Source: Erythroxylum novogranatense
Taxonomy: Eukaryota; Streptophyta; Magnoliopsida; Malpighiales; Erythroxylaceae
Length of the DNA stretch: 64,000 bases
Assembly: GCA_029891385.1 (NCBI GenBank)
Contig: CM057225.1
Coordinates: forward strand, 11,094,060-11,158,059
Direction of reading: 5' to 3'
The position numbers were made by a program, and so were the translations under genes. The notes under the pieces are model-generated. The model saw nothing but the letters and a program-made list of their open reading frames with translations, searched no databases and had not been told where the DNA came from. Numbering within the stretch: the first letter of the stretch is position 1; the number at the start of each line of letters is the position of its first letter. This document shows, piece after piece, positions 46,942 to 58,382 of the stretch.

Positions 46942-49678
46942 AGAAGTTCAAATAATCCCGATCAACCTACTTCAGGAAGATACAATGATCCAGCTTGGGT
47001 TCACGCTGGTATGGTTCCTGGTCAAAAGAATCATACCATTTGCTTGTTTTATAACAAGCATTTGAAAGATGGAGGAATCACCTTATTGAAAAGGCATTTA
47101 GCTGGGGTTAAAGGAGATGTAGAAGCGTGTAAAAAAAGTAAGTCATGATGTGAATTGGCAGATGAAAACATTGCTTGATGAACATCTATTTGAGAAAGAT
47201 TGAAGAGAAAGTTTGAATTTTGAAATTGGTAGTGAAAGTTCGTTTTCTGGTTTCCATGGTGATTATGGAAATGTTGAAGGTGGAAGTGGTACTGGTAGTA
47301 TTCCATCTTAGGATTATGAAGAATCTGATGTGAGGAAAAGTAGAAGGCAGTGACTAGTTTCTTTACATCACAAACAATCCCTGGAACCCAACCTTCAATT
47401 CATAATGCAATGAAATCAAAAGATGCGACTCACAATGTCGATATGGCAGTAGAAGCGTGTAAAAAAAGTAAGTCATGATGTGAATTGGCAGATGAAAACA
47501 TTGCTTGATGAACATCTATTTGAGAAAGATTGAAGAGAAAGTTTGAATTTTGAAATTGGTAGTTAAAGTTCGTTTTCTGGTTTCCATGGTGATTATGGAA
47601 ATGTTGAAGGTGGAAGTGGTACTGGTAGTATTTCATCTTAGGATTATGAAGAATCTGATGTGAGGAAAAGTAGAAGGCAGTGACTAGTTTCTTTACATCA
47701 CAAACAATCCCTGGAACCCAACCTTCAATTCATAATGCAATGAAATCAAAAGATGCGACTCACAATGTCGATATGGCAGTAGCTAGATAGTGATATGATA
47801 CAGATTCGTCATTCAATGATTCTCAGTCTTATTATTATCAACCTATGATGGATGCAATAGCCTTTTATAGTCCAGGATACAATAGGCCATCGATTGATAA
47901 CTTAAGAGGTAAACTTTTGAGTTGTGATGTTTTTGAAATTAGAAATTATTTAGTTGAAAAAAGAGTGAGTTGGGGTACTTATGGATGTTCAATTATGTGT
48001 GATGGTTGGACAAATAGGAGACAAAAGTCTATTATAAATTTTTTGGTTTATTCTCCAAATGGCTCTATATTTTTAAAATCTATTGATGCATCTGGTCTTA
48101 TTAGAAATGTTGAGACTTTGTTTGGGTTATTTGATGAAGTTGTGAATGAAGTAGGGCCAGATAACATTATTCAGTTTATTACTGACAATGATTTCGCTTA
48201 TAAAGCGGCAGGAAAAAGGTTGTAGAATACCTATAATTTATTTTTTTGGACTCCTTATGTTGCACATTGCATTGACTTAATACTGGAGAATATAGGAGAT
48301 CCTAAATATTTTCCTATTATTGATGAGACTATGCAGAAGGCTAAAAAGGTGACAAAATTCATGTATAATAGTGCATAAGTTTTGAATTTAATAAGAAGGG
48401 AATTTGCCAATGGTGAAAATTTGTGTCGCCCTGTTGTGGCAAAATTTGTAACAAATTTCTTATCACTTCAGTCTTTTGTTTCGATGAAGAAGGAGTTAAG
48501 ATAAATGTTTACAAATGATAAATGGGTTGCATCTCAGCATGCTAGGTCTAATGCTGGAGTGGAGGTTTGTAGTATTATATTAGAAGATAGAGAATTTTGG
48601 TCGCAATATTAATTTGTTATCCGAGTTTGTGAGTCTTTGGTGAGGGTGCTTCGGTTGGTTGATAGTGAAGAAAAGCCAACAATGGGTTATATTTTTGATG
48701 CTATGGAGAGAGTGACGGAAGCAATCAAGACTAATCTAAAAAATAGGGCTTTTTTATATACACCATATCTCTCAATCATTAACGATAGAAGGGAAAGACA
48801 ACTTTCTTTTCCATTATTTACAGTGGGGGCATTTTTTAATCCTAATGTGTATTTTAGAAGATCTTACAAAGCAAGCTGAAGTTAGTAGAGGAATGTTTTT
48901 AACAATTACAATAATTGTTCCTCTTGACGCGATGCAAGATCTTTTAAGCTCACAAATGGAGCTTTACAAGTTGTCTTATGGGGATTTTGAAATGCCGATT
49001 GCTATTTGACAAAGAGGAAAACTTTCTCCAAGTATTAGTTATTTCCTATTTCTTATTTATTAAAAATTAATTATCACTTTATTTTGTTTATAACACTACT
49101 TTTGTTATGTTATAATTTGCAGTTTCTTGGTGGGATCAATTTGAAAATGGCGTTCCAGAATTGAAAAGGTTTGTAATTCGGATTTTAAGTCAATGTGTTA
49201 GTTCAATTAGATGTGAATGAAACTGGAGCACATTTGAATTTATCGACTAAAAAAAAGGAATAGATTGGAGCATAAGAGGTTGAATGACTTGGTTTTTGTT
49301 CGTTACAATTTAAAGCTTCGGGAAAGGTATGTTATTTTCATTATTATCATTATTAATTTCGATATAATTTCTTATAATATTTTAATAATTAAATTTAATT
49401 GTTTAGTAGGAGCCTTAATAGCATAAGTAATTCAACTGATCCAATTGTTATTGATAATATTGATGTTTTGGTGGATTGGGTTTCTGAAGAACCCAACTTG
49501 GTTGATGTGAATGATTTGAATTTGGAAGATAATCTTGGATGAGAAAGCATTGATATGTCATTTAGGGCATTAAATTTGAATGATAATGACTATGAAGCTC
49601 CTCTCAATAATGAGGAATTTGTATCAAATGATCACTGGAGTCAGTGCAGTTTTAATAGGTATCCTTCCATTGAAGACT
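46942..49678 (+). pseudogene. hAT-superfamily transposase pseudogene (zf-BED + DUF659 + hAT C-terminal)
   Basis: Domains appear in the right order on the + strand with stops between them. At 46942-47130 there is a BED zinc finger (DPAWVHAGMVPGQKNHTICL, CLFYNKHLKDGGITLLKRHLAG). 47845-48225 is a clean open piece with RNYLVEKRVSWGTYGCSIMCDGWTNRRQ, the DUF659 domain of plant hAT transposases. 48240-48880 continues with FWTPYVAHCIDLIL, CSIILEDREFW and DAMERVTEAIK. Near 49125-49330 the hAT dimerisation region reads SWWDQFENGVPELKRFVIRILSQCVSS, then C-E-x-N-W-S-x-F-E. An acidic tail ends at about 49678. Probable introns lie near 49022-49122 and 49327-49408. Stops in most exons and a 330-bp duplication make it non-functional. 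Confidence 0.85.
47119..47778 (+). repeat. 330-bp tandem duplication in the hAT pseudogene
   Basis: 47119-47448 is repeated as 47449-47778 with only about two differences (ggtagtgaaag/ggtagttaaag and agtattcc/agtatttc), so it is recent. It straddles the end of the BED domain and the linker. Confidence 0.95.
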
Positions 49679-49956
49679 GAATTTCAGGTTTTTGTTTTTC
49701 CTCTTCTTTTAATTTTACTTATATTTGATGTTTATGTTAAATTTTATATTTGTAATGTAACTGTAATGTTTTTGTTTCAGGTTTAACTTCTACTTGATTG
49801 TTTCTTCGTCATCAACTCTTTTTGTAAATTGTTTAAGGATATTTATTGTTCTTTTTATGGGATATTTTGAATATGTTGATGTAATATTATTTATTAAAAT
49901 GATGAAATTGTATTATTGTAATAATTTAAATACTTTGTATTATTCTTAATTTTATA

Positions 49957-51776
49957 GACAAGGCGATCTCATATCGCCCTATCTTCTCTTCCTATGCATG
50001 GAACGGTTAGGTCAGCTTATTTCGAGACAAGTCAGTCTCGGTCACTGGAGGCCGCTCAAGCTGAGTCCTACAGGGCCTCTTATCTCCCACCTCTTCTTCG
50101 CTGATAACCTAATCCTATTCGCTGAAGCTTCAGAGTCCCAGACCCAAGTTATAGCTGCGACCCTGGAAGAGTTTGTCAAGCTTCAGGTCAGAAAGTTAAC
50201 ATGGCCAAAACTAGGGTTTTCTTTTCCTAGAATATTCCTCACGAGAAAGTTACTCGTCTCAGTCAAACCCTGGACTTCAAGAGCAAGAATAATTTGGGTA
50301 AATACCTTGGAGTTCCAGTGATTCATGAGCGATCCACGTGGCACACTTATCAGTATATCTTAGATAAGGCCCATCAAAAATTGACCAGATGGAGGGCCAA
50401 GCATTTGTAGCTAGCGAGACAAGTCACATTAACCCAGTCTGTGATATCGGCCCTTCCTATCTACACGATGCAAACTGTGTGATTGCCGAGGCAACTCTAT
50501 GACGATTAGGAAAAACTCATGTGCAATTTTATATGGAGATCCACGACAGAACAAAGGAAAGTCCACCTAATGAACTGGGAGGTCGTTTGTAACCCAAAAA
50601 GGCAGGAGGTATAGGCATTAAACATCTCAGGTCCTCCAACGATGCTCTTCTGACAAAATTAGGATGGATTTTAATTAACCATCTGTCAGCATTATGGGTC
50701 AAGATTGTTAGGTTCAAGTACTGTTTGGAGCCATACCATGTCCCTCATACGGTAGCTAGGAGTGGCGTGTCGAGCTTTTCGAAAGGTATTTCAGCAACTT
50801 AGCCCTTTGTTCGCTAAGGCTCGAAATGGATGTTGGGTAATGATAAATGCATTTCCTTTTAGATGGATAATTGGGTGAATGATTGGGGGCCTCTCGTATT
50901 AGTGGCGACTGCCCCTATACCCAACAATGTGCTCTATGCTAAACTAGCGGATCTGCGATTGGATGAGGGCTACTGGCATTGGGAAGTGCTCCAGCAGTAC
51001 CTCCCTGCCTCAGTTTGTATGGATATCGCCGAAATCACCCCTCTAGATTTGGATGCCGAGGAGGATACTCTGCAGTGGGGTCAGACTGAGTTTGGTCGAT
51101 TCACTGTGGCGTCAACCTACGAACTCATCGAGGGGTACCACACGGAAGACCATGTTAGACTTTGGCACTTAGTTTGGAAATGGGCGGGACCACAACACAT
51201 TAGGGCTTTCCTCTGGTTAGTCAATAAGGAAAAGCTCCTAACCATCCAACAACGAGTGGTCCAGCACCTTGCTACTAATAGTAGTTGTCATAAATGTGGT
51301 CAGGTGGAGTCTACTCTCCATATCATCCGTGACTACCTGCACGTACAGGCCTTCTAGAGGAAATTTCCCTTCGGGGTGGTTGATACAGCCTTCTTTCAGC
51401 CAGATGTGACTGATGGTTGGTATCCAACCTTACGAAACACACTCGGGAGCTGCAGGTGAATTGGACTACCACCTTTGAAGTCGCCTGTTGGATGCTTTGG
51501 TCTTAACGTAACAAATGCATTTTTTAAGCCGATTTTGAGTGGCCGGAAAATGGGACCAAAGCTGTTCTGGCATATATAGAAGGGATTGTGAGTGCCAGAG
51601 CAATGGAAAACTACGTGTTTCCGACGCAGGGCCTATTAATGAGCAGTCTTGTGGGGTGGCATAAACTGCCTGAAGGATGGGTCAAACTTAACATGGACGA
51701 AGCTATTAAACACAGGTCATCCACTGCTACCGCAGGTGGCCTAATTCGAGATCAGACAGGGCAGTGGTGCGAGGGC
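49957..51776 (+). pseudogene. 5'-truncated LINE: RT C-terminus, zf-RVT, start of RNase H
   Basis: It starts abruptly inside the reverse transcriptase with RQGDLISPYL, followed by LSHLFFADNLILFAEA-like residues; the usual FADD active site reads FADN. After stop-ridden connection sequence, the open piece 50863-51357 covers the module before and within zf-RVT (FTVASTYELI, HIRAFLWLVNKEKLLT, CHKCGQVESTLHII). RNase H starts near 51650 with GWVKLNMDEA and GGLIRDQTGQW. Copia-3 interrupts at 51776, and the frame resumes at 57087. 5' truncation is normal for LINE insertion. It was dead before or since copia-3 arrived. Confidence 0.85.
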
Positions 51777-52256
51777 TGTAGCATGCATGCCTTGGTCCCA
51801 CACACAAAAGTCTAGATTGGGTGGCTGCAATTGGTTGCATGGATTCAACAATTATGGCTTGCATGCATTCAATAAAAATTGCCACCGTTTTTTGCTTTGG
51901 CCTCTTCATATTTTGTCAACAATTTATGGCTGCAGTTGGACGAAAGCTTAGGATTCATCAGCTATAAATAGAGGCTTCAACACAAGCACAAGATATCATT
52001 CATTCTTTCCTTTTCTGAAATCCTCTATCCTCTCTGTATACTTCTAAGTTTTTTGTTCAGCCTTTGTACTTGTATACATTTTCCACATATTAGTAAAATT
52101 GCTCACCCTCCGGCTGTGGACGTAGGTCACATTGACCGAACCACGTAAATCTTTGTGTTCTATCCCATTTATTTTGTCTATCTTTATTTTTCGTTACTAC
52201 TATTTCGGGCCATTAAATTCAACCGGTATTCGATCCGAGGGCATTAAATCATAACA
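51777..52256 (+). repeat. copia-3 5' LTR
   Basis: 480 bp, tgtagcatgcatgcc...aaatcataaca. Confidence 0.97.
51963..51971 (+). promoter_or_regulatory. copia-3 5' LTR TATA box
   Basis: tataaatag, conserved in the 3' LTR at 56788-56796; probable start region for the retroelement RNA. Confidence 0.65.
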
Positions 52257-52259
52257 AAC

Positions 52260-52271
52260 TGGTATCAGAGC
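52260..52271 (+). other. copia-3 primer-binding site
   Basis: tggtatcagagc, 3 bp after the LTR, matches initiator Met-tRNA. Confidence 0.93.
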
Positions 52272-52567
52272 TTCTCTTTTCGATCTAACTTACCGTATGC
52301 TCTGTGGTTGCCACTAAGGTGGACCCTCCACATCAGAAAGTAACTTAGATTTTTTAATTGTGAGCCTAAACGGGGCCCATTGTCTCGGTTTTATCTTGCG
52401 GGACCCACTGCCTCAATTTTGTAAACGGAGTTCAGCTTTGCTTATTGGGCCCACGTCCCGACTTTGCCTGTGAGCCCGCATCCGTGTATTTGTGGGATCC
52501 GCTATTACAGTTTCTTGTGTGGGGCCCACCTAAATAAAAATAGTCCGGATATCAATTTTTAGCCATC

Positions 52568-53340
52568 ATGACAATAACGAAGACCTCTATTAAAAAGTTT
52601 GACCGGAGCATTAACTTCGGTATGTGGCAGCTCAAGATGCAAGTCATTTTAATACAAGATGGATGTGAGATTGCACTTGATGGAGTGGAGAAAAAGCCAG
52701 CAGATATGACGTCAAATATATTCACGGATCTAGATAAAAAAGGCTAGATCAGCCATCATATTGAATCTCTCTGATAAGGTTTTGCAAGAAGTTGCAAGTG
52801 AAAACACAGCTAAAGGTATGTGGGACAAATTGAAAACTATGTACATGAAGAAGACGGTGGAGAATCGACTTTATTTGAAACAAAAAGTTGTACATGTTGA
52901 GGATGATAGAAGGTACATCTATTCTTTCACATCTGGATAAATTTGATTCTCTTATTTTGGATTTGAAGAATGTAGATGTGAAAATTGAGGATGAAGATCA
53001 AGTCATATTATTGTTATGTTCCCTTCCCCAGTCCTTTAAATATTTTCGTGATACTATGATTTATGGGAAAGAGTCAGTCTCATATAATAGTATTAAGTCT
53101 GCATTAAAGTCAAAAGAGTATATTGATAGAGACATCACTGGGGAGACTAGTGGAAGTCAGGCAAAGGGACTATTTGTACGGGGTAGATCTGAAAATAGAG
53201 ATTTTGAAAAAAGTAAATCCAAAGGCAGGTCAAAATCCAGACATAGAAATAAAACTTGTAATTATTGCAAGAAAAAGGGGCATATAGAGGCTGACTGCTA
53301 TAAATTGAAACATAAGGAGAAAAATAAAGTTGAGCATAAT
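52568..53340 (+). pseudogene. copia-3 gag
   Basis: The Gag ATG is at 52568 (MTITKTSIKKFDRS, then FGMWQLKMQVIL, the copia gag N-terminus). Two single-base shifts in A-runs break it: near 52735-52741, leading to TAG at 52745, and near 52878-52884. From about 52888 the frame is open: capsid (YMLRMIEG...[20 protein letters not shown]), a basic linker ([14 protein letters not shown]) and a perfect CCHC knuckle [14 protein letters not shown] at about 53257-53298. Only these two indels separate it from an intact Gag. Confidence 0.9.
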
Positions 53341-53841
53341 AACAGCAACACCGTCGAGGCTAGTATAACAGTGGATGAGAATGAGAGAATTATCTTTGTA
53401 GCCACAGAAGATAAACTTAGGTCTAATAAGGAGTGGATTTTAGATTCGGGTTGTTCTTACCACATGAGTCCCGATAGGGAATATTTTTTCACATATGAGT
53501 TATTGAATGGTGGAATTGTTTTGATGGGTAATAATGGTGCCTGTAAAGTTGTTGGTAAAGGTACAGTCCGGATCAAAATGTATGATGGTATCATTAGAAC
53601 ACTCACTGACGTTAGACACATTCCTGATTTGAAGAAAAATCTCATCTCTTTGGGCACTCTTGATTCTCAAGGGTGCAAGTTCTCTGCTGAATGTGAAGTT
53701 TTAAAAATTTCTAAAGGTGCTCTTGTATTGATGAAAGCTTGCAGGTCTGGTAGTTTGTATGTTTTGCAGGGATCTACAGTAACAGGTACTGTAGCAATCT
53801 CTACTGAAGGTGACATTACCAAATTGTGGCGCATGCGTTGA
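53341..53841 (+). pseudogene. copia-3 protease
   Basis: In frame with the preceding capsid piece. [13 protein letters not shown] (about 53434-53472) keeps the full DSG catalytic motif, followed by [17 protein letters not shown] and [21 protein letters not shown], the normal copia sequence up to GAG-pre-integrase. The frame ends at two adjacent stops (53839-53844), where relatives read L-G before HMGE. Confidence 0.9.
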
Positions 53842-54748
53842 TGACATATGGGTGAGAAAGGTTTAATGTTGTTAAGCAAGAGAGGCCTACTTTGTGGACA
53901 AAGTACTGGTAAGATGGACTTCTGTGAGCATTGTATCTTTGGGAAGCAGAAACGAGTCAGTTTCAATTCTCCAGCTGTTCACAAAACTAAAGGTACTTTG
54001 GATTATATTCATTATGATCTTTGGGGGCCCTCTCGTATTCCATCTAAAGGTGGTGCCCGGTATATGTTGACTTTTATTGATGATTATTCAAGGAAGGTTT
54101 GGGTGTATTTCTTGAAACACAAAAATGATGTTTTCTTAACCTTTAAACAATGGAAAGTGTTGATTGAAAAGCAGACAGGAAAACATGTTAAGCGGCTACG
54201 GACAGATAATGGTTTGGAATTTTGTGGAGGTGAATTCAATGAATTTTGCAAGAATGAAGGAATTGCTCGGCATCACACTGTGAGAATGACTCTGCAACAA
54301 AATGGAGTTACCGAGCGCATGAACCGGACTCTTTTGGAAAGGGCTCAATGTATGATCTCTAATGTAGGGTTAACACTTAATTTTTGGGTAGAAGCCATTG
54401 CTACAGCTTGCTACATCGTCAACAGCTCTCCTTGTGCTCCTCTTAATTTCAAGACTTCAGAGGAAGTTTGGTCAGGTACTCCTGCTGATTACCCTACTTT
54501 AAGAATATTTGGGTGTCCAGCATATATGCATGTAAATGAGGGAAAGTTAGAGCCTAGGGCTAAGAAATGTATTTTCCTTGGTTATGCTTCAGGGGTGAAA
54601 GGATATCGTTTATAGTGTCCTGATCCCAAGTCACCTAAATTTGTAATTAGTAGGGATGTTACATTTGATGAGTCATCTATATTGTATCCTAGAAAAGAGT
54701 CTTGTAATCCTTGTAATTTAGAAAAAAGAGGATACTATAAAGAAACAG
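53842..54748 (+). pseudogene. copia-3 integrase
   Basis: Same frame as the protease, after the stop pair. [16 protein letters not shown] and [14 protein letters not shown] complete the zinc-binding region. [32 protein letters not shown] and [17 protein letters not shown] supply the D,D,E catalytic residues. The C-terminal domain has FGCPAYMHV and [15 protein letters not shown], then TAG at 54613 where a tryptophan is expected (TGG to TAG). The linker to RT then changes frame near 54700-54750. Confidence 0.92.
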
Positions 54749-55876
54749 GTGGAGTTAGAGATTGGTAGTTCAGGTCCTTCACATATGTCTTCTACACATC
54801 AGACAGATCAAGTTGATGAACCAGATACTGTTCAAGGTGAATCAGTAGAAGAAGAACATTCCATAACCAGAGACAGACCAAGACGAGAGATTCAACCACC
54901 ACAGAGGTATGCAAATTTAGTTGCATGTGCTTTATCAGTGGCACAGGAAACAGGTGGAGACAATGAACCTTCCACATATACGGAGGCAATTTCAAAAGTT
55001 GATGCTGATAAGTGGATGGTGGCCATGAATAAAGAAATGAAATCTTTGCACAAGAATGATACTTGGGTTCTGGTGAAGCCGCCAAAGGGTAAGAAAATTG
55101 TTGGCTACAAATGGGTCTTTAAAAGAAAAGAAAGTACTTCAGGTATTGAAAATACAAGGTATAAGGCACGTTTAGTTGCAAAGGGCTACAGTCAGATACA
55201 AGATGTTGATTTTAATGATGTTTTCTCACCAGTGGTGAAGCATAGCTCTATTCGTGTATTACTTGCATTGGTTGCCATGTTTGATTTGAAATTAGAACAA
55301 CTTGACGTCAAGAGAGCATTCCTACATGGCGAATTAGATGAGCAGATTTATATGAAACAACCTGAAGGTTTTGAAGTTGCAGGAAAGGAAGACCATGTGT
55401 ATTTGTTGAAGAAATCCTTGTATGGATTGAAGCAGTCCCCAAGACAGTGGTACAAGAGGTTTGATTCATTTATGTTGGGTCATGATTTCTCCAGGAGCTT
55501 GTATGATAGTTGTGTTTACTTCAGAAAGTTAGATGACGGCTCATTCATCTATTTATTATTATATATTGATGATATGCTCATTGCTGTCAAGAATGCCACA
55601 TATATTCATCATTTGAAGGCCTTATTGCATGGTGAATTTAAGATGAAAGATTTGGGAGCAGCAAAGAAAATTCTTGACATGGAGATAAGACGTGATCGAG
55701 GAGCTGGTAAATTATTCTTGACCCAAGAGAATTATCTCAATAAAGTTTTGGAGAGATTTGGCATGCGAGATGCCAAAGCAGTTAGTACTCCTCTTGCTAG
55801 TCATTTTAGACTATCTATTGCTCAATCACCATCCACAGGAAGAGGAAGATTATATGGCACGAGTTTCGTATTCTAG
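54749..55876 (+). pseudogene. copia-3 reverse transcriptase
   Basis: One uninterrupted frame. An acidic linker is followed by WMVAMNKEMKSLHKNDTWVLV, YKWVFKRKES, YKARLVAKGYSQIQDVDFNDVFSP, LEQLDVKRAFLHGELDEQIYM, LKKSLYGLKQSPRQWYKRF, the active site LLLYIDDMLIAV (YIDD, a normal copia variant) and FKMKDLGAAKKILDMEI. The catalytic core is complete. The frame shifts near 55830-55860 before the connection domain. Confidence 0.93.
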
Positions 55877-56525
55877 TGTCGTCGGCAGTATTATGTATGC
55901 AATGGTATGTACTCGTCCTGATATTTCACAAGCTGTTAATGTCGTTAGCAGATATATGGTCAATCCTGGCAAAGAACATTGGCAGGCGGTGAAATGAATT
56001 TTTAGATACTTAAAGGGAACTTCAAATTTTAGTTTGGAGTTTGGTAGAACCAACAACACTTTAGTTGGTTTTGTAGATTCAGACTATGCCGGTGATCTCT
56101 ACAGACGCAGGTCTCTAATAGATTACGTATTTTGCATTGGAGGTTGTGCCGTTAGCTGGAAAGCTACTCTACAACATGTAGTGGCTTTATCTACTAATGA
56201 AGCATAATATATGGCAGTTACTGAGGCAATCAAAGAAGCATTATGGTTGAGAGGTTTATTTGGTGAGTTATCCCTTCATCAAGGGGTCACTACTGTTTAT
56301 TGTGACAGCCAGAGTGCTATTCATTTGACAAAAGATCAGATGTATCATGAGAGGACAAAGCATATTGATGTAAAGTATCATTTCATTCGGGATACAATTA
56401 CAGAAAAGAAGGTCCTTATTCAAAAGATTAACACTAAGGACAACCCTGTTGACATGTTTACAAAGGTTCTTCCTGTTTACAAGTTCAAGCAATGCTTGGA
56501 CTTGATAGGAATCTATAGTTGGTGA
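55850..56525 (+). pseudogene. copia-3 RNase H
   Basis: Connection sequence VSYSSVVGSIMYAMVCTRPDISQAV to HWQAVK, then TGA at 55995 where the family has W (TGG to TGA). Next come FRYLKGTSNFSLEF, VDSDYAGDLYRRRS and ALSTNEA, then TAA at 56206 in place of the conserved glutamate of the AEYMA motif. The last piece, to 56525, has LYCDSQSAIHLTKDQMYHERTKHIDVKYHFIRD and NPVDMFTKVLP. Length and order are normal. Confidence 0.92.
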
Positions 56526-56590
56526 TATAGCCCTTTTGGGGCATTGTCGGAGAAGGTGAAGCGGATCACTAAGTGTTCGAGACCAAGTCA

Positions 56591-56601
56591 AGGTGGAGAT
56601 T
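56591..56601 (+). other. copia-3 polypurine tract
   Basis: aggtggagatt immediately before the 3' LTR. Confidence 0.8.
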
Positions 56602-57081
56602 TGTAGCATGCATGCCTTGGTCCCACACACAAAGGTCTAAATTGGGTGGCTGCAATTGGTTGCATGGATTCAACAATTATGGCTTGCATGCATTCAATAA
56701 AAGTTGCCACCGTTTTTTGCTTTGGCCTCTTCATATTTTGTCAACAATTTATGGCTACAGTTGGACAAAAGCTTAGGATTCATCAGCTATAAATAGAGGC
56801 TTCAACACAAGCACAAGATATCATTCATTCTTTCCTTTTCTGAAATCCTCTATCCTCTCTGTATATTTCTAAGTTTTTTGTTCAGCCTTTGTACTTGTAT
56901 ATATTCTCCACATATTAGTAAAATTGCTTACCCTTCGGCTGTGAACGTAGGTCACATTGACCGAACCACGTAAATCTTTGTGTTCTGTCCCATTTATTTT
57001 GTCTATCTTTATTTTTCGTTACTACTATTTCGGGCCATTAAATTCAACCGGTATCCGATCCGAGGGTATTAAATCATAACA
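56602..57081 (+). repeat. copia-3 3' LTR
   Basis: 480 bp, the same length as the 5' LTR, with about 14 transitions between them and no indel. Confidence 0.97.
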
Positions 57082-57086
57082 AGGGC

Positions 57087-57535
57087 TTTATTCAACACAT
57101 TGGCCGAGGATCGTTGCTGACTACAGAACTCTAGAGAATTTACTCGGGAGTCACCTTGGCGTGGTCGCTATGGTACTATCGAGTCATCCTAAAAGTGGAC
57201 TCTCTTAAAGTCATTAACATCATTTCCTCTTCTAATGTGTAGTTTTTTGACAATCTTTTTTTGCTGACAGGTACCCGTGATCTCATCCAACGAGATTAGG
57301 AGGTAAACGTACAGCATGTCTCTCGGGAAGAGAACCAATGTGCAAACCATTTAGCTGTCCTCGCAGACCGGGCCAAACCAGGAACTCACTACCTTCTGGA
57401 GCCACCGTTTTTTGTTGAGGAGCTCATTCATCGGGACAAGATAGGCGTTCTGTACCACCGAGCAATGTGTTAGTTTTGCCTGCTCAGGTGTTTTCTTCCT
57501 TTCTATTAAATAAAATAAAATAAAGAAAAGCTAAA
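57087..57535 (+). pseudogene. LINE RNase H, second half, with A-rich end
   Basis: With the element and one AGGGC copy removed, the frame runs on from ...DQTGQWCEG into FIQHIGRGSLLTTEL, then a TAG, TLAWSLWYYRVILKVDSLKVI, and later VQHVSREENQCANHLAVLA and YLLEPP. This is the normal end of plant LINE RNase H. An A-rich segment (aaataaaataaaataaagaaaag, 57507-57529) marks the LINE 3' end. Confidence 0.85.
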
Positions 57536-57766
57536 CCACGTTATTCACTTAAGCTTGTGGCTTTTTATAGAGTTTAAACATCAACTAAATACTCGAAAGA
57601 CAAACCACTAATGCACTGCAATAGACTAGACAAATAAAATAAAATATTAAATAACAATCTTGACGAAATCAACAGGAAGTAAGGTTCGACATATACACCA
57701 TGTGACTAAGCTGATTTTGAATAAGTTTCGACAAACAGAACCTCGGTCAGTGCTCTCTATGCCCGA

Positions 57767-58382
57767 TCAACTTCTGGGGATTGGACCTGTGAACTTGTTG
57801 TTGGCGACGGTGAGATAACTTGCTGGAGTATTGCCAAAGTTTGCTGGGATACTTTGGTTGAATCCGTTATTGTTCATGAAGAGAATATCGGTGTCAATGT
57901 TGAACACCAAATCAGGTTAAGTACCAAGGAAGTTGTTGAACCGAATATCGACAAAAAGTCAATTTCGTGGCTCCGAGAACGTTGTCTTGGAAACCTCCCA
58001 TGAATTTGTTGCTACTGAAATCAAGCTCATATAAATATCTCAATGAATTGAGGCTTGGATTTATGACTCCGGTGAAGTTGTTAGTGTTTGCATGGAAGAT
58101 AGCAATGTCTGGCAAATTCATAATGAATCGGTAGGAGTTCAAGTCACCTTGAAAATTGGCCCCGTCGAAGTAGATACTGGCCAATCCAGTATTGTTCCTG
58201 ATAGAAACAGTATCACAATAAAAGCCATTAAAAAGGCAGTAATCGTTGCCATTCCAATGACCAGTGTAGTTGTTGGGATCGGATGTTATGTTTCTTTGAA
58301 GTTCCTGGGCAATGAATTGTTTTTGAGCTCTATTAGCAAGAGGTCCAGGGTTTTCTGTCTGTTTTGAAGCGGCACCGAGCAA
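57767..58382 (-). pseudogene. LRR protein pseudogene, paralogue of 42586-43878
   Basis: The minus strand encodes the N-terminal half of an LRR protein of the same family as the intact gene: an N-cap (QRNITSDPNNYTGHWNGNDY, CLFNGFYCDT), then LRRs (LASIYFDGANFQGDL, DIAIFHANTNNFTGVI, LYELDFSSNKFMGGF). An extra T in a T-run (about 57955-57960) shifts the frame after KLTF. In the other frame VDIRFNNFLGT, a stop, then NIDTDILFMNNNGFNQSIPANFG and LTVANNKFTGPIPRS continue to TGA at 57767. Signal peptide and C-terminal half are missing. It clearly descends from a relative of the intact gene 14 kb away. Confidence 0.88.

Larger units (their letters stand above)
51777..57081 (+). mobile_element. copia-3: youngest Ty1/copia element, inside the LINE
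   Basis: 480-bp LTRs (51777-52256 and 56602-57081, TG...CA), a perfect primer-binding site, one copia polyprotein region and a polypurine tract. The exact target duplication AGGGC (51772-51776 and 57082-57086) lies in the LINE RNase H frame. I count 14 differences between the LTRs, all transitions (about 3%), so it is the youngest element here. Gag and pol have few lesions. Integrase and RT phrases ([26 protein letters not shown]-x-EKGL) resemble the Tork/TNT1 branch; that lineage call is tentative. Confidence 0.96.

Noticed and set aside
49945..57572. ttttataga on both sides of the LINE as its target duplication
   Set aside because: The right copy lies about 30 bp beyond the A-rich tail, and 9 bp of AT-rich sequence is expected by chance.
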